Assembly (NCBI RefSeq): GCF_018885265.1 | Contig: NZ_CP076538.1 | Location: 1,710,001-1,774,000, forward strand | Direction: 5' to 3' | DNA length: 64,000 nucleotides | Source: Amycolatopsis aidingensis | Lineage (GTDB): Bacteria; Actinomycetota; Actinomycetes; Mycobacteriales; Pseudonocardiaceae | Shown here: in pieces, positions 1-7,285 of the stretch | Layout of the letters: each line of letters begins with the position of its first letter | Numbering within the stretch: position 1 is the first letter of the stretch | Position numbers and translations under genes: made by a program | Notes under the pieces: model-generated | What the model was told of the DNA's origin: nothing | Database searches by the model: none | What the model saw: the letters and a program-made list of their open reading frames with translations, nothing else

Positions 1-463
1 CGTCCCTGGCGTTGCGCCCGCGCCTGCCCCCTTCCGGCAGCGGGGCCAGCGGGCCGTAGTGCACTGGCATGCTGCCGGTGACCACCAGGGCCCGCACCCG
101 GTCGGGATAATGGGCGGCGAGGTTCAGCGCGATCGTCCCGCCCCAGGAGTTGCACACGAAGTCGGCGCGGTCGATGCCGAGGGTGTCCAGTAGGGCGACG
201 GTCCTTGCGGCGTGGAAGTCCCACATCGGCCCGGAGATGACGCACTTGTCCGACTTGCCGTACTGCAGGATGTCCACCAGCAGGCAGCGGCGGTCGGCGG
301 CGAACAGCGGCGCCACCGGGCCGAAGTCCGACCAGGCGGTGCAGCCGGGCCCGCCGCCGTGCAGGAAGACCGTCGGGCTGCCGGCGCCGAGGTCGAGGTA
401 GTGGTAGCGGACCCCGTCCGCTTCGGCGAAGTGTCCCGGTGGTTCTGGAGTCACCCTCGGCAT
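1..463 (-). CDS. meta-cleavage-product-type alpha/beta hydrolase (partial, runs off left edge)
   Basis: Reads leftward from an ATG at 461-463, so only about the first 154 residues are present. HGGGPG at residues 35-40 is the oxyanion-loop motif of BphD/MhpC-type C-C hydrolases, and NSWGG at 105-109 is the nucleophile elbow with Ser106. These enzymes hydrolyse ring-cleaved dienoic acids made by extradiol dioxygenases. That fits the extradiol dioxygenase about 4 kb away and makes this a second hydrolase besides the one at 5332-6183. The gene is divergent from the MaoC pair with a 95-bp gap. The fold is clear; the substrate is inferred. Confidence 0.8.
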   Translation of the reverse strand, partial: MPRVTPEPPGHFAEADGVRYHYLDLGAGSPTVFLHGGGPGCTAWSDFGPVAPLFAADRRCLLVDILQYGKSDKCVISGPMWDFHAARTVALLDTLGIDRADFVCNSWGGTIALNLAAHYPDRVRALVVTGSMPVHYGPLAPLPEGGRRGRNARD

Positions 464-558
464 CCTGGTCCCGCGCCCGCCCTGTGGGAAAGCGGGCTGT
501 TTCGTTCAGCGGTCCGCCCCGCTGTCCATGGCGCGGGCTTCGCTTAGTCTCGGCTGTC

Positions 559-1035
559 ATGCGAACCGAGTTGGAACTGGCCGAAAGCCGGGCACTGGCC
601 CTGGTGGACCGCGAGGAGCACCGGGATCTCGGCCCGGTGCGTACGGTGGACGCGGTGGCCTTCGCCCGCGCGGCGGGGGAGACCGACCCCCGGTTGCTCG
701 ACGCCTCCCGGCCGGACTTCCTGGTGCACCCGATGTTCCTGCCCAGCCTGCTGCGCGGGCCCGCAGGGGCGCAGGCGGAGGAGTACCGGCCGGACGGGAT
801 GTACCGGGACGAGGTGCCCGGCACCGAAGGGCTGGACGTCCGGCTGATGGCGGGCGGGCAGGAGGTGCGGTTCACCGCGCCGGTGCCGACCGGCGAACCC
901 GTGTGGCTCACCCGCAGGCTGGTTTCGGTGCAGCGCAAGGGAAGCACGGTGTTCCTGCTGCTCACCGTCGACAAGACCTACACGGCAGGCACGCGGGTGC
1001 TGGCCGAGGTGACCGAAAGGTTCATCGTCCGATGA
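559..1035 (+). CDS. MaoC-type hydratase, N-terminal hot-dog half
   Basis: 158-residue single hot-dog-fold protein resembling the N-terminal (FAS1-like) domain of two-domain MaoC/HTD2-type hydratases. The ATG at 559 is preferred over upstream in-frame codons because a TAGTCT -10-like hexamer at 545-550 ends 8 bases before it and no ribosome-binding site is present, which suggests a leaderless mRNA. The stop overlaps the next start (ATGA at 1032-1035), so this and the next gene probably form one heteromeric hydratase acting on an enoyl-CoA. Catalysis would reside in the partner. Family assignment is by pattern. Confidence 0.72.
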   Translation: MRTELELAESRALALVDREEHRDLGPVRTVDAVAFARAAGETDPRLLDASRPDFLVHPMFLPSLLRGPAGAQAEEYRPDGMYRDEVPGTEGLDVRLMAGGQEVRFTAPVPTGEPVWLTRRLVSVQRKGSTVFLLLTVDKTYTAGTRVLAEVTERFIVR

Positions 1036-1427
1036 CCGAGCCCGTGGTGCAGCCCACCGAGTTGGCGGCGGATGCCGTGCGCCTGCTGCGGTTCGGCGCC
1101 GTCACGCGCAACGCGCACCGGATCCACTACGACGCGGGCTTCGCAGCCGCGGAGGGTCTGGCCGCCCCGGTCGTCATGGCCCAGCTGCATGGTTGCGGCT
1201 TCTTCCGCGCGGCGGCCGAGTGGGCAGGCGATCCGGCGGCCGTGCTTTCGGTGAACTGGCGCAACCGCGCGCCCGCACCCGCCGGGTCCCGGCTGGTCGT
1301 CACCGGGACGGTACGCGAGGTGCGGGACGGTCAGGCCGTGCTGGACCTGGAACAGCGCTGCGACGCCGAAACCGTCTGCTGCCACGGCACCGCCACGGTC
1401 CGCCTCACCTCCCCAGCGGGGCCCTGA
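1032..1427 (+). CDS. MaoC-type hydratase, catalytic half (mesaconyl-C4-CoA hydratase-like)
   Basis: 131 residues. The stretch FGAVTRNAHRIHYD near residues 24-37 matches the hydratase-2 motif of the HTD2 / 3-methylfumaryl-CoA hydratase group, in which NxHRIHYD carries the active-site residues. Start overlaps the upstream stop by 4 bases. Together with the preceding half it should hydrate a branched or unsaturated acyl-CoA late in the pathway. Its TGA stop (1425-1427) lies inside an 81-bp intergenic element, so the C-terminus Ala-Gly-Pro may have been set by insertion of that element. Exact substrate unknown. Confidence 0.72.
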   Translation: MTEPVVQPTELAADAVRLLRFGAVTRNAHRIHYDAGFAAAEGLAAPVVMAQLHGCGFFRAAAEWAGDPAAVLSVNWRNRAPAPAGSRLVVTGTVREVRDGQAVLDLEQRCDAETVCCHGTATVRLTSPAGP

Positions 1428-1502
1428 ACGTGGCTTTCGCGACGTCAGATGTCTCAATCGTGCCGTTCGCGACGTTGAACGTCCTGATCGCCACGTTCAG
1501 GG
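1422..1502 (+). repeat. 81-bp two-arm inverted repeat, copy 1
   Basis: Begins CCCTGAACGTGGC and ends with its exact complement GCCACGTTCAGGG. Between them lie two 25-bp arms, each with a small hairpin core (GACGTCAGATGTC and GACGTTGAACGTC), joined by GTGCC. Three further copies of exactly the same length lie at 24462, 35671 (inverted) and 56757. This copy supplies the stop codon of the upstream hydratase gene. Confidence 0.93.
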
Positions 1503-1612
1503 CACCCCTCCGGTGTGGGTCTGCTGAGCGGAACGGGGTGGTGGATCAGGCGCGGCAGGCGGGTCGATGATCCAGGCCCGCCGATCTCGTACGCGCAGGG
1601 AAGGTGTCCTCG

Positions 1613-2788
1613 ATGGCTGGTCCCGATTCGCTGCGATGGCGCCCGCGCGCCGCTGGCAGGCAGGACTGGGCCTCCTGGCCGCACTACGACGCGGCGGGCA
1701 GCGGTTTCCCTGGCTACTGGTACCCGGTCACCTGGGGCAGCCATGTCGACGGTACCCCGCGGGCCTTCACCATCTGCGGGGAACGGCTGGTGCTGCTGCG
1801 CGACGGCGGGACGGTGTACGCGCTGCACGACCGTTGCCCGCATCGCGGTGTGCCACTGTCCGAAGGGGACCAGCAGTTCCCCGGCACGATCAGCTGTCCC
1901 TACCACGGCTGGACCTACCGGCTCACCGACGGCAAGTTGTGCGCGGTGATCACTGACGGGCCGGACTCCCCGATCTGCGGGAAGGTCACCGTCCGGACCT
2001 ACCCGGTCGCCGAGCGCCTCGGGCTGGTATGGGTGTACGTGCCGATCGCGGACGAGCAGCCGCATCCGATCGACGAGCAACTGCCGGAGGAGCTGGTCGG
2101 GAACCGGTTCGTGGTGGGCGGGCGGATCGAACCCCGGCGCGGTAACTGGCGATTCGCCTGCGAGAACGGTTTCGACGAGGGACACGCCAAGTACCTGCAC
2201 CGCACCTCGCTGTGGCGGCTGTTCAAGCCGATGCCGACCTGGAACCGCACCAGGGTCGTCGGCGACGGCCGATGGATCTACCGGGTGCAAGACGAGGTGC
2301 ACTGGGAAGCCGACTTCCCCGGTGTGGGCAAGTGGAGCAACCAGCGCTGGTGGAAACTGCGGCCGCCGAAGGAGACCTTCAACATCGGCAACACCGGCAA
2401 GCCGAAGAAGATCGACCCGACGATCGCGGCACAGGAGTTCGCCGGGTTCGCCTCGCTGTCCATGCCGGGGGTGCTGCGGATCGTGTACCCCAAGTTCATC
2501 CACTACGAGTTCTACGTGCCGGTGGACGACGGCGAGCACCGCTACGTCGGGCTGATGGTGAACTTCACCGCCGGATGGAAGGCGCTCGGGTTCTATCTGA
2601 AGTATCTCGGCGGCATCCGCTGGCTGTTCCACGGCCAGTTCTCCGGGCAGGACGCCTGGATGGTGGAGGTGACCGACGCCCCGCCGGAACGGTTGTACCG
2701 GCCGGATGTCTCGCTCACCGCCTGGCGCAACCTCGCGGAGAAGGAGTTCACCGCGAAGCTGGAGGTGCACGGGTGCGCAGAATCCTGA
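1613..2788 (+). CDS. Rieske non-heme iron oxygenase, large subunit
   Basis: 391-residue ring-hydroxylating oxygenase alpha subunit. The Rieske cluster ligands are C75-P-H77 and C95-P-Y-H98. The mononuclear-iron site is in the N-x2-D-x2-H-x4-H pattern NGFDEGHAKYLH near residues 180-191. The ATG at 1613 is chosen because AGGGAAGG at 1597-1604 sits 8 bases upstream; the in-frame GTG at 1604 overlaps this site. The enzyme would insert oxygen into an aromatic or cyclic substrate using electrons from a ferredoxin or reductase not seen in this window. It heads an operon with the small membrane protein, the M20-like protein, the extradiol dioxygenase and the hydrolase. Confidence 0.93.
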   Translation: MAGPDSLRWRPRAAGRQDWASWPHYDAAGSGFPGYWYPVTWGSHVDGTPRAFTICGERLVLLRDGGTVYALHDRCPHRGVPLSEGDQQFPGTISCPYHGWTYRLTDGKLCAVITDGPDSPICGKVTVRTYPVAERLGLVWVYVPIADEQPHPIDEQLPEELVGNRFVVGGRIEPRRGNWRFACENGFDEGHAKYLHRTSLWRLFKPMPTWNRTRVVGDGRWIYRVQDEVHWEADFPGVGKWSNQRWWKLRPPKETFNIGNTGKPKKIDPTIAAQEFAGFASLSMPGVLRIVYPKFIHYEFYVPVDDGEHRYVGLMVNFTAGWKALGFYLKYLGGIRWLFHGQFSGQDAWMVEVTDAPPERLYRPDVSLTAWRNLAEKEFTAKLEVHGCAES

Positions 2789-2886
2789 CCATCGTGGCCG
2801 GTGCGGCACTGGCGCTCGGGTGCGGCCTGCTGGGCAGGCGGCTGGCCCGGCGCAGCTCCACGCAGGTGCACCGGGTCGGACGATGA
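2773..2886 (+). CDS. small single-span membrane protein (37 aa)
   Basis: GTG start at 2773 preceded by GGAGG at 2761-2765 (7-base spacing), overlapping the last 16 bases of the Rieske gene in another frame. The product has a basic start, a hydrophobic span of about 15 residues (roughly 4-20, Ile-Leu-Thr-Ile-Val-Ala-Gly-rich), then a strongly basic tail with RRLARR. No family is recognised. The good ribosome-binding site and coupling to the oxygenase suggest a real membrane-tethering or regulatory small protein, but length and codon bias give little statistical power. Confidence 0.45.
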   Translation: MRRILTIVAGAALALGCGLLGRRLARRSSTQVHRVGR

Positions 2887-3055
2887 GCAGCCCTGTGTCG
2901 AGCCGCGGCAGTAACGGTGACCATCGGGCGCGCACGTGGCCGAAGGCCCCGCTATCGGGGCGGCGGGGCGCGTGCGGTGGTGAGCGTACGCCGGGTCGTG
3001 ACGGGCGCCCCGTCGGCACGATAGCGGATGCGCGCGGAGCCGCGAAGGAGCAGCG

Positions 3056-4390
3056 ATGACTGCGGCGGATGGGCTCGCCGGGCTGGACGCGCGGCGGCGC
3101 GAGTGGACGGAGCGCGCATGGCAGCAGGTCACCGCGGAGCGGTTGCGCGAACTGGTCACCGGGCTGGTGAACGTGCCAAGCCCCACCGGCGACGAGGCGG
3201 CGCTTGCCGAGCATGCCGTGGCCGTTCTCGGCGCGAGCGGGATCGAGTCCTGGGTGCAGCCACTGGATGATCGGCAGGCCAATGCCGTCGGCAGGCTGGG
3301 CGGCACGGGCAGCGGCCCGGACCTGCTGCTCTACGCCCCGGTGGACACGGTGACCACCGGGGAGGAAGCCCACGACCTGCCGTGGGCCGGTGCCGAACTG
3401 CGGCCGGACATGCTGCCCCGTGCGGTGTCGCATGGGGACCACGTGCTCGGGCTCGGCGCCTCCAACCCCAAGGGGCACGCCGCCTGCGTGCTGGCCGCGG
3501 CCGAGGCGATCCACCGCGCGGGCCCGGAGCTGAGCGGGGACCTGCTGGTCGCTCTCGGCGCAGGCGGAATGCCGAGCACCGGGCTGGCAGGCAACCCACG
3601 GCGCAACATCGGGCACGGCGTCGGCTGCTCCTTCCTGCTGGAGCAGGGGCAGTGGCCGGATTTCGCGGTGATCGCCAAACCGGGCTGGACGGTGTCCTGG
3701 GAGGAGGTCGGACTGGCCTGGTTCGAGATCGAGGTGGGCGGGACGCATACCTATGTCGGCTCGCGGCACCGGCTGCCGTACACCAACGCCGTGGAACTTG
3801 CAGGCAGGCTGGCGCACGGGCTGGAACGGTGGTTCCCCGAGTACACGGCGCGGAACAGCGACGGGCTGGTGGCTCCCCAGGGCGTGGTGGCCGCGATCGA
3901 GGGCGGGACGCGGCGCACGGCGGCGTTCACCCCCGCCTCCTGCCTGCTGCTGGTCGACCTGCGGTTGAGCCCGCGCACCACGCCCGCTGCGGCACGCAGG
4001 GAGCTGACCGCGCAGGTGCACCGGCTGGCCGCGGAACTGGGCGGCGTTCAGGCAAAAGTGCGCCAGGTGCTCGCCATCCCCGGGGTGAGTACCGATCCGG
4101 ACAGCTGGATCTGCCGCGCCGCCATCGAGGCCTGGCGGGCCTTCGAGGCGGCCGAGCATGTGCCGGTCACCGACAACAGCGGGGCGACCGACGCCAACAT
4201 CCTGCGCGGCAGAGGTGTGCCAACCGTCCGGATCGGAATGCCCAAAGTAGACGATTCCCTGTTCCCGATCGACTTCCAGCTCGGGATGAACACGGTGGAC
4301 GTGCGGCAGGCGGAGAAACTGACCAGGCATCTCGTCCGGGTCGCGATCGACACGGTGTGCAGGTCACGCGCGGAAGTGGGGTTGGGCTAG
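3056..4390 (+). CDS. M20-family peptidase-like protein lacking metal ligands
   Basis: 444 residues with the full M20 length and order of conserved segments. AAGGAG at 3045-3050 precedes the ATG. Canonical zinc ligands appear substituted: the usual HxDTV is APVDTV (94-99), the GxGASDMKG segment is GASNPKG (134-140), the DEE glutamates are replaced by GAGGMPSTG (168-176), and the following E/D-P-T ligand segment is AKPG (207-210). The enzyme is therefore unlikely to be a classical di-zinc amidohydrolase. Its stop abuts the ATG of the extradiol dioxygenase, so it is made with the ring-cleavage enzymes and may have a repurposed hydrolytic, lyase or binding role. Confidence 0.82.
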   Translation: MTAADGLAGLDARRREWTERAWQQVTAERLRELVTGLVNVPSPTGDEAALAEHAVAVLGASGIESWVQPLDDRQANAVGRLGGTGSGPDLLLYAPVDTVTTGEEAHDLPWAGAELRPDMLPRAVSHGDHVLGLGASNPKGHAACVLAAAEAIHRAGPELSGDLLVALGAGGMPSTGLAGNPRRNIGHGVGCSFLLEQGQWPDFAVIAKPGWTVSWEEVGLAWFEIEVGGTHTYVGSRHRLPYTNAVELAGRLAHGLERWFPEYTARNSDGLVAPQGVVAAIEGGTRRTAAFTPASCLLLVDLRLSPRTTPAAARRELTAQVHRLAAELGGVQAKVRQVLAIPGVSTDPDSWICRAAIEAWRAFEAAEHVPVTDNSGATDANILRGRGVPTVRIGMPKVDDSLFPIDFQLGMNTVDVRQAEKLTRHLVRVAIDTVCRSRAEVGLG

Positions 4391-5335
4391 ATGGCCGAGA
4401 TCGTACTGGGTATCGGTGCCTCGCACAGCACGTTGATGAACACCCACTGGGAGCAGACCAGCAGGAAGTTCGAGGCACGCCGGTTCCGGTACGCGCTGCA
4501 CCAGGCGCGGGCCGCGATCGTGGAATCCGGGGCGGACTCGGTGCTGCTGATCGGTTCCAACCATTTCCGCGGCTTCTGGCTGGACCTGATTCCCTCGTTC
4601 ACCATCGGGGTCGGGGAATGCGTCGCGAGCGGGGAGTCCGGGACGCCGAGCGGGCCGCAGGCGGTGGACGTGCCGCTGGCAAGGCATCTGGTGGACACGC
4701 TGGTCGGCTCCGGGCGGTTCGATCTCGCCTACTCCGCGCGGCTGCAGATCGACCACGGCCAGTCGCACGCCATCCAGTACCTGCTGGACGAGTTGGACCT
4801 GCCGATCGTGCCGCTGGTGGTGAACGTCTTCGCGCCACCATTGCCCACAATGGACAGATGTGCGAGGCTCGGCGAGGCGATCGGGCAAGCCCTGCGGGAG
4901 TTCGAGGGCCGCCGGGTGGCCGTCATCGCCTCCGGTGGCCTTTCGCACCGGCTGCCGTGGCCGGACTGGCGTGAGCCGGATGGCGAGGACGAGGAGTTCA
5001 TGGTGCGGGCCTGGCTGGACGGCAGGCACAACTGGGCGGAGTACGACACCCGGCGCAGGGAGATCATCCGTGCCGCGGAACCGGTGATCAACAGCGAGTT
5101 CGACGAGTACTTCCTGCGCCTGCTGGAGGCCGGCGAGGCCCGCACGCTCGCCGGGTACTCCACCGAGCTGCTCGAGCGGGAGGCAGGCAACGGCGGCCAG
5201 GAGCTCCGGACCTGGCTGGTGATGGCGGCCGCGCTGGGCTACGCGCCCGCGCTGCGGCTGGCGTACGAGCCGATGCCGGAGTGGCTGACCGGCATGGGCG
5301 CAGCACTGATCGATCCGTGGAGGGCACAGGTATGA
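4391..5335 (+). CDS. class III extradiol ring-cleavage dioxygenase (LigB/MhpB superfamily)
   Basis: 314 residues. Iron-ligand type histidines are seen in SHSTL (His12) and SNHF (His58). The acid/base histidines of the MhpB type are in DHGQSH (His122) and SGGLSH (His186), close to the known MhpB positions 115 and 179. It cleaves a catechol or similar diol next to a hydroxyl, giving a dienoate for the hydrolase encoded next. Start directly follows the upstream stop (TAG then ATG), and its own stop overlaps the next start as ATGA. The particular diol is not readable from sequence. Confidence 0.92.
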   Translation: MAEIVLGIGASHSTLMNTHWEQTSRKFEARRFRYALHQARAAIVESGADSVLLIGSNHFRGFWLDLIPSFTIGVGECVASGESGTPSGPQAVDVPLARHLVDTLVGSGRFDLAYSARLQIDHGQSHAIQYLLDELDLPIVPLVVNVFAPPLPTMDRCARLGEAIGQALREFEGRRVAVIASGGLSHRLPWPDWREPDGEDEEFMVRAWLDGRHNWAEYDTRRREIIRAAEPVINSEFDEYFLRLLEAGEARTLAGYSTELLEREAGNGGQELRTWLVMAAALGYAPALRLAYEPMPEWLTGMGAALIDPWRAQV

Positions 5336-6183
5336 GCATCTGGACCGAGCTGACCGGCGTCGACTTCGCACTCGGCATGGTGGACGCCGCCGGGGTACCG
5401 ACCCGCTCGTTGCGTGCGGGCCATGGCGAGCCGGTGGTGTTCCTGCACGGCACGAGTGGTCACCTGGAGGCCTTCGTGCGCAACATCCCCGCGCACGCGC
5501 CGCACTACGAGTGCCACGCCATCGACCTGCTCGGGCACGGCTACACCGGGAAGCCGGACTACCCTTACGAGATCCCGCGCTATATGGAGCACCTGGTGAA
5601 CTACCTCGACGCCGCGGGGCTGGAGCGGGTGCACCTGGTCGGGGAGTCGCTTGGTGGCTGGGTCGCCGCGCGGGTGGCCGGGGAGTATCCGCACCGGGTG
5701 CGCTCGCTGCAACTGCTGGCCGCGGGCGGCATGGTGGCCAACCCTGAGGTGATGCAGCGGATCAAGACCTCCACCACGCACGCCGTGCACACCGACGACA
5801 TCGAGCTCACCCGGAAGCGGCTGGAGCTGCTGATGTACGACGCGGAGCGCGATGTCAGCCAGGAGCTGGTCGAGGTGCGGCACCGCATCTACCACCAGCC
5901 GGAGTTCGTGCGGAACCTGCCGAACCTGCTCTGCCTGCAGGAGATGGAGGTGCGGCAGCGCAACCTGCTGCGCCCCGAGCAGCTGGAGCTGATCAAGGCA
6001 CCGACCATGGTGATCTGGGGGCACCAGAACCCGTTCGGCGATGTGCCGGAGGCCCAGCGGCTGGCCGAGGCCATCCCGAACTCGGAGCTGCACCTGTTCG
6101 GCGAGTGTGGTCACTGGCCGCAGCACGAGCAACACGAGCGGTACAACACGTTGAGCCTGGAGTTCCTCGGGGCAACGAACTAG
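5332..6183 (+). CDS. alpha/beta hydrolase, meta-cleavage product (C-C) hydrolase type
   Basis: 283 residues. Oxyanion segment FLHGTSGH (38-44), nucleophile elbow GESLGG (104-109, Ser106) and catalytic His261 in GECGHW are all present. GGAGGG at 5319-5324 gives a good ribosome-binding site for the ATG at 5332, which overlaps the dioxygenase stop by 4 bases. The tight coupling supports hydrolysis of the ring-fission product. It ends the operon; the IclR-type regulator follows after 85 bases. Confidence 0.9.
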   Translation: MSIWTELTGVDFALGMVDAAGVPTRSLRAGHGEPVVFLHGTSGHLEAFVRNIPAHAPHYECHAIDLLGHGYTGKPDYPYEIPRYMEHLVNYLDAAGLERVHLVGESLGGWVAARVAGEYPHRVRSLQLLAAGGMVANPEVMQRIKTSTTHAVHTDDIELTRKRLELLMYDAERDVSQELVEVRHRIYHQPEFVRNLPNLLCLQEMEVRQRNLLRPEQLELIKAPTMVIWGHQNPFGDVPEAQRLAEAIPNSELHLFGECGHWPQHEQHERYNTLSLEFLGATN

Positions 6184-6203
6184 CGGCAGTTCCACCGGCG
6201 CGG

Positions 6204-6233
6204 TTGGTTGAGGGGACAACCATGTCGTAGGGT
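6204..6233 (+). promoter_or_regulatory. putative promoter with operator-like inverted repeat
   Basis: TTGGTT (6204-6209) and TAGGGT (6228-6233) are separated by 18 bases. The inverted repeat GGTTG-AGGGGA-CAACC (6206-6221) overlaps the -35 region just ahead of the IclR gene, so autoregulation is plausible. Confidence 0.35.
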
Positions 6234-6268
6234 GGTCGAGCCGAGCCGACCGGAGGGGGTGCCCTGCT

Positions 6269-7126
6269 ATGACGCTCGCGGATCCCCACTCGCTCCCGGC
6301 CGATTCGAAGTCGGTGCTTGGCAAGGCGAAGCTGATCCTGGACGCCTTCGACTCGGACAACGTCGACCTCTCGCTCACCGAGCTGGTCCGGCGCAGCGGG
6401 GTGGCCAAGGCAACCGTGCACCGGCTGGCCGGGGAGCTGCTGGAATGGGGCCTGCTGGAGCGGGTGGGTACCCGTTACCGGCTGGGGCTGCGGTTGTTCG
6501 AGCTGGGGCAGCTGGTCCCGCGCAGGCGGATCCTGCGGGACGCCGCCCTGCCGTACATGGAGGACCTGCTGATCGCCACGCAGGAGACCGTGCATTTCGG
6601 CGTGCGGGACGGGATCGACGTGCTGTACATCGAGAAGATCGCGGGTCATCGGGGCCTGCACTCGCAGTCGCGGGTGGCCGGGCGGCTGCCGTTGTACTGC
6701 ACGGCCACCGGGAAGATGATCCTGGCGTTCTCCCCGCAGAGCGTGTTCGACGAGGTGGTGCGCGAAGGGCTCACCGCGCTCACCCGGAACACCACGATGT
6801 CGGTCGACCTGCTCGGCAAGCAGCTGGCCAGGATGCGGCGGGACCGGATGGCGGTGGAGGTCGAGGAGACCCGCCTCGGCTACATGAGCGTGGCCGTGCC
6901 GGTGTTCAGCGGCGGCACCCGCCTGGCAGGCGCCCTCTCGGTGACCGCCCCCACCACGCGGATGAACGTCAACCGGGTCACCGGCGCGCTGCGGGACGCC
7001 GGCGCCGGCATCAGCCGGACCCTGCAGTCGATGCGCTGCGCACTGTTCGCCGAGGACGGCGGGGGTTCCGGTATCACCTGCGGCACCGTCATCGACTGCC
7101 CCTTCCCCGGCTGCGGCCGCCGCTAA
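6269..7126 (+). CDS. IclR-family transcriptional regulator
   Basis: 285 residues. The winged helix-turn-helix is at about residues 12-75 (SLTELVRRSGVAKATVHRLAGE), followed by the IclR effector domain (ALPYMEDLL..., LYCTATGKMILAF, LGYMSVAVPVF). CGGAGGGGG at 6251-6259 is the ribosome-binding site. It most likely senses a pathway intermediate and controls the upstream catabolic operon. The C-terminus is unusual: a short tail after the domain contains three cysteines spaced C-x5-C-x4-C, which could bind metal or sense redox. Confidence 0.92.
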   Translation: MTLADPHSLPADSKSVLGKAKLILDAFDSDNVDLSLTELVRRSGVAKATVHRLAGELLEWGLLERVGTRYRLGLRLFELGQLVPRRRILRDAALPYMEDLLIATQETVHFGVRDGIDVLYIEKIAGHRGLHSQSRVAGRLPLYCTATGKMILAFSPQSVFDEVVREGLTALTRNTTMSVDLLGKQLARMRRDRMAVEVEETRLGYMSVAVPVFSGGTRLAGALSVTAPTTRMNVNRVTGALRDAGAGISRTLQSMRCALFAEDGGGSGITCGTVIDCPFPGCGRR

Positions 7127-7129
7127 CCG

Positions 7130-7272
7130 GCCAACGCGTGCGCGTGGACGGCCAACGCGTGCGCGTGGGGAGCAAACACGTGCGCGCCGACGGCAAACAC
7201 GCCGAACCGGTGTGTTTGCCGCTCATGCGCACGCGTTTGCTGCTCATGCGCGTGAGTTTGCCGTTCCCGTGC
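7130..7272. repeat. palindromic array of 21-bp units
   Basis: Three direct 21-bp units start at 7130, 7151 and 7172 (core GCCAACGCGTGCGCGTG, then GCAAACACGTGCGCG). The centre is GGCAAACAC...GTGTGTTTGCC, and three 21-bp units follow in the opposite orientation at 7210, 7231 and 7252. The array fills the convergent gap between the IclR regulator and the oxidoreductase. The symmetry could act as a bidirectional terminator or a protein-binding array. No gene is present here. Confidence 0.85.
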
Positions 7273-7285
7273 GGTTGTTGAACAA

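Noticed and set aside
2883..3059. 58-residue frame following the small membrane protein with ATGA overlap
   Set aside because: Composition is Arg/Gly/Pro-rich, no hydrophobic core and no conserved pattern; more likely the untranslated leader before the M20-like gene. A short CCCCG/CGGGG hairpin at about 2947-2960 was also judged chance.
1454..4330. Very long open frame on the minus strand (over 900 codons)
   Set aside because: It runs antisense to the Rieske and M20-like genes, which have clear motifs; the translation is low-complexity His/Arg/Pro-rich text caused by codon bias.
7130..7272. CRISPR array
   Set aside because: Units are contiguous at 21-bp period and inverted in the second half; no spacers and no cas genes.
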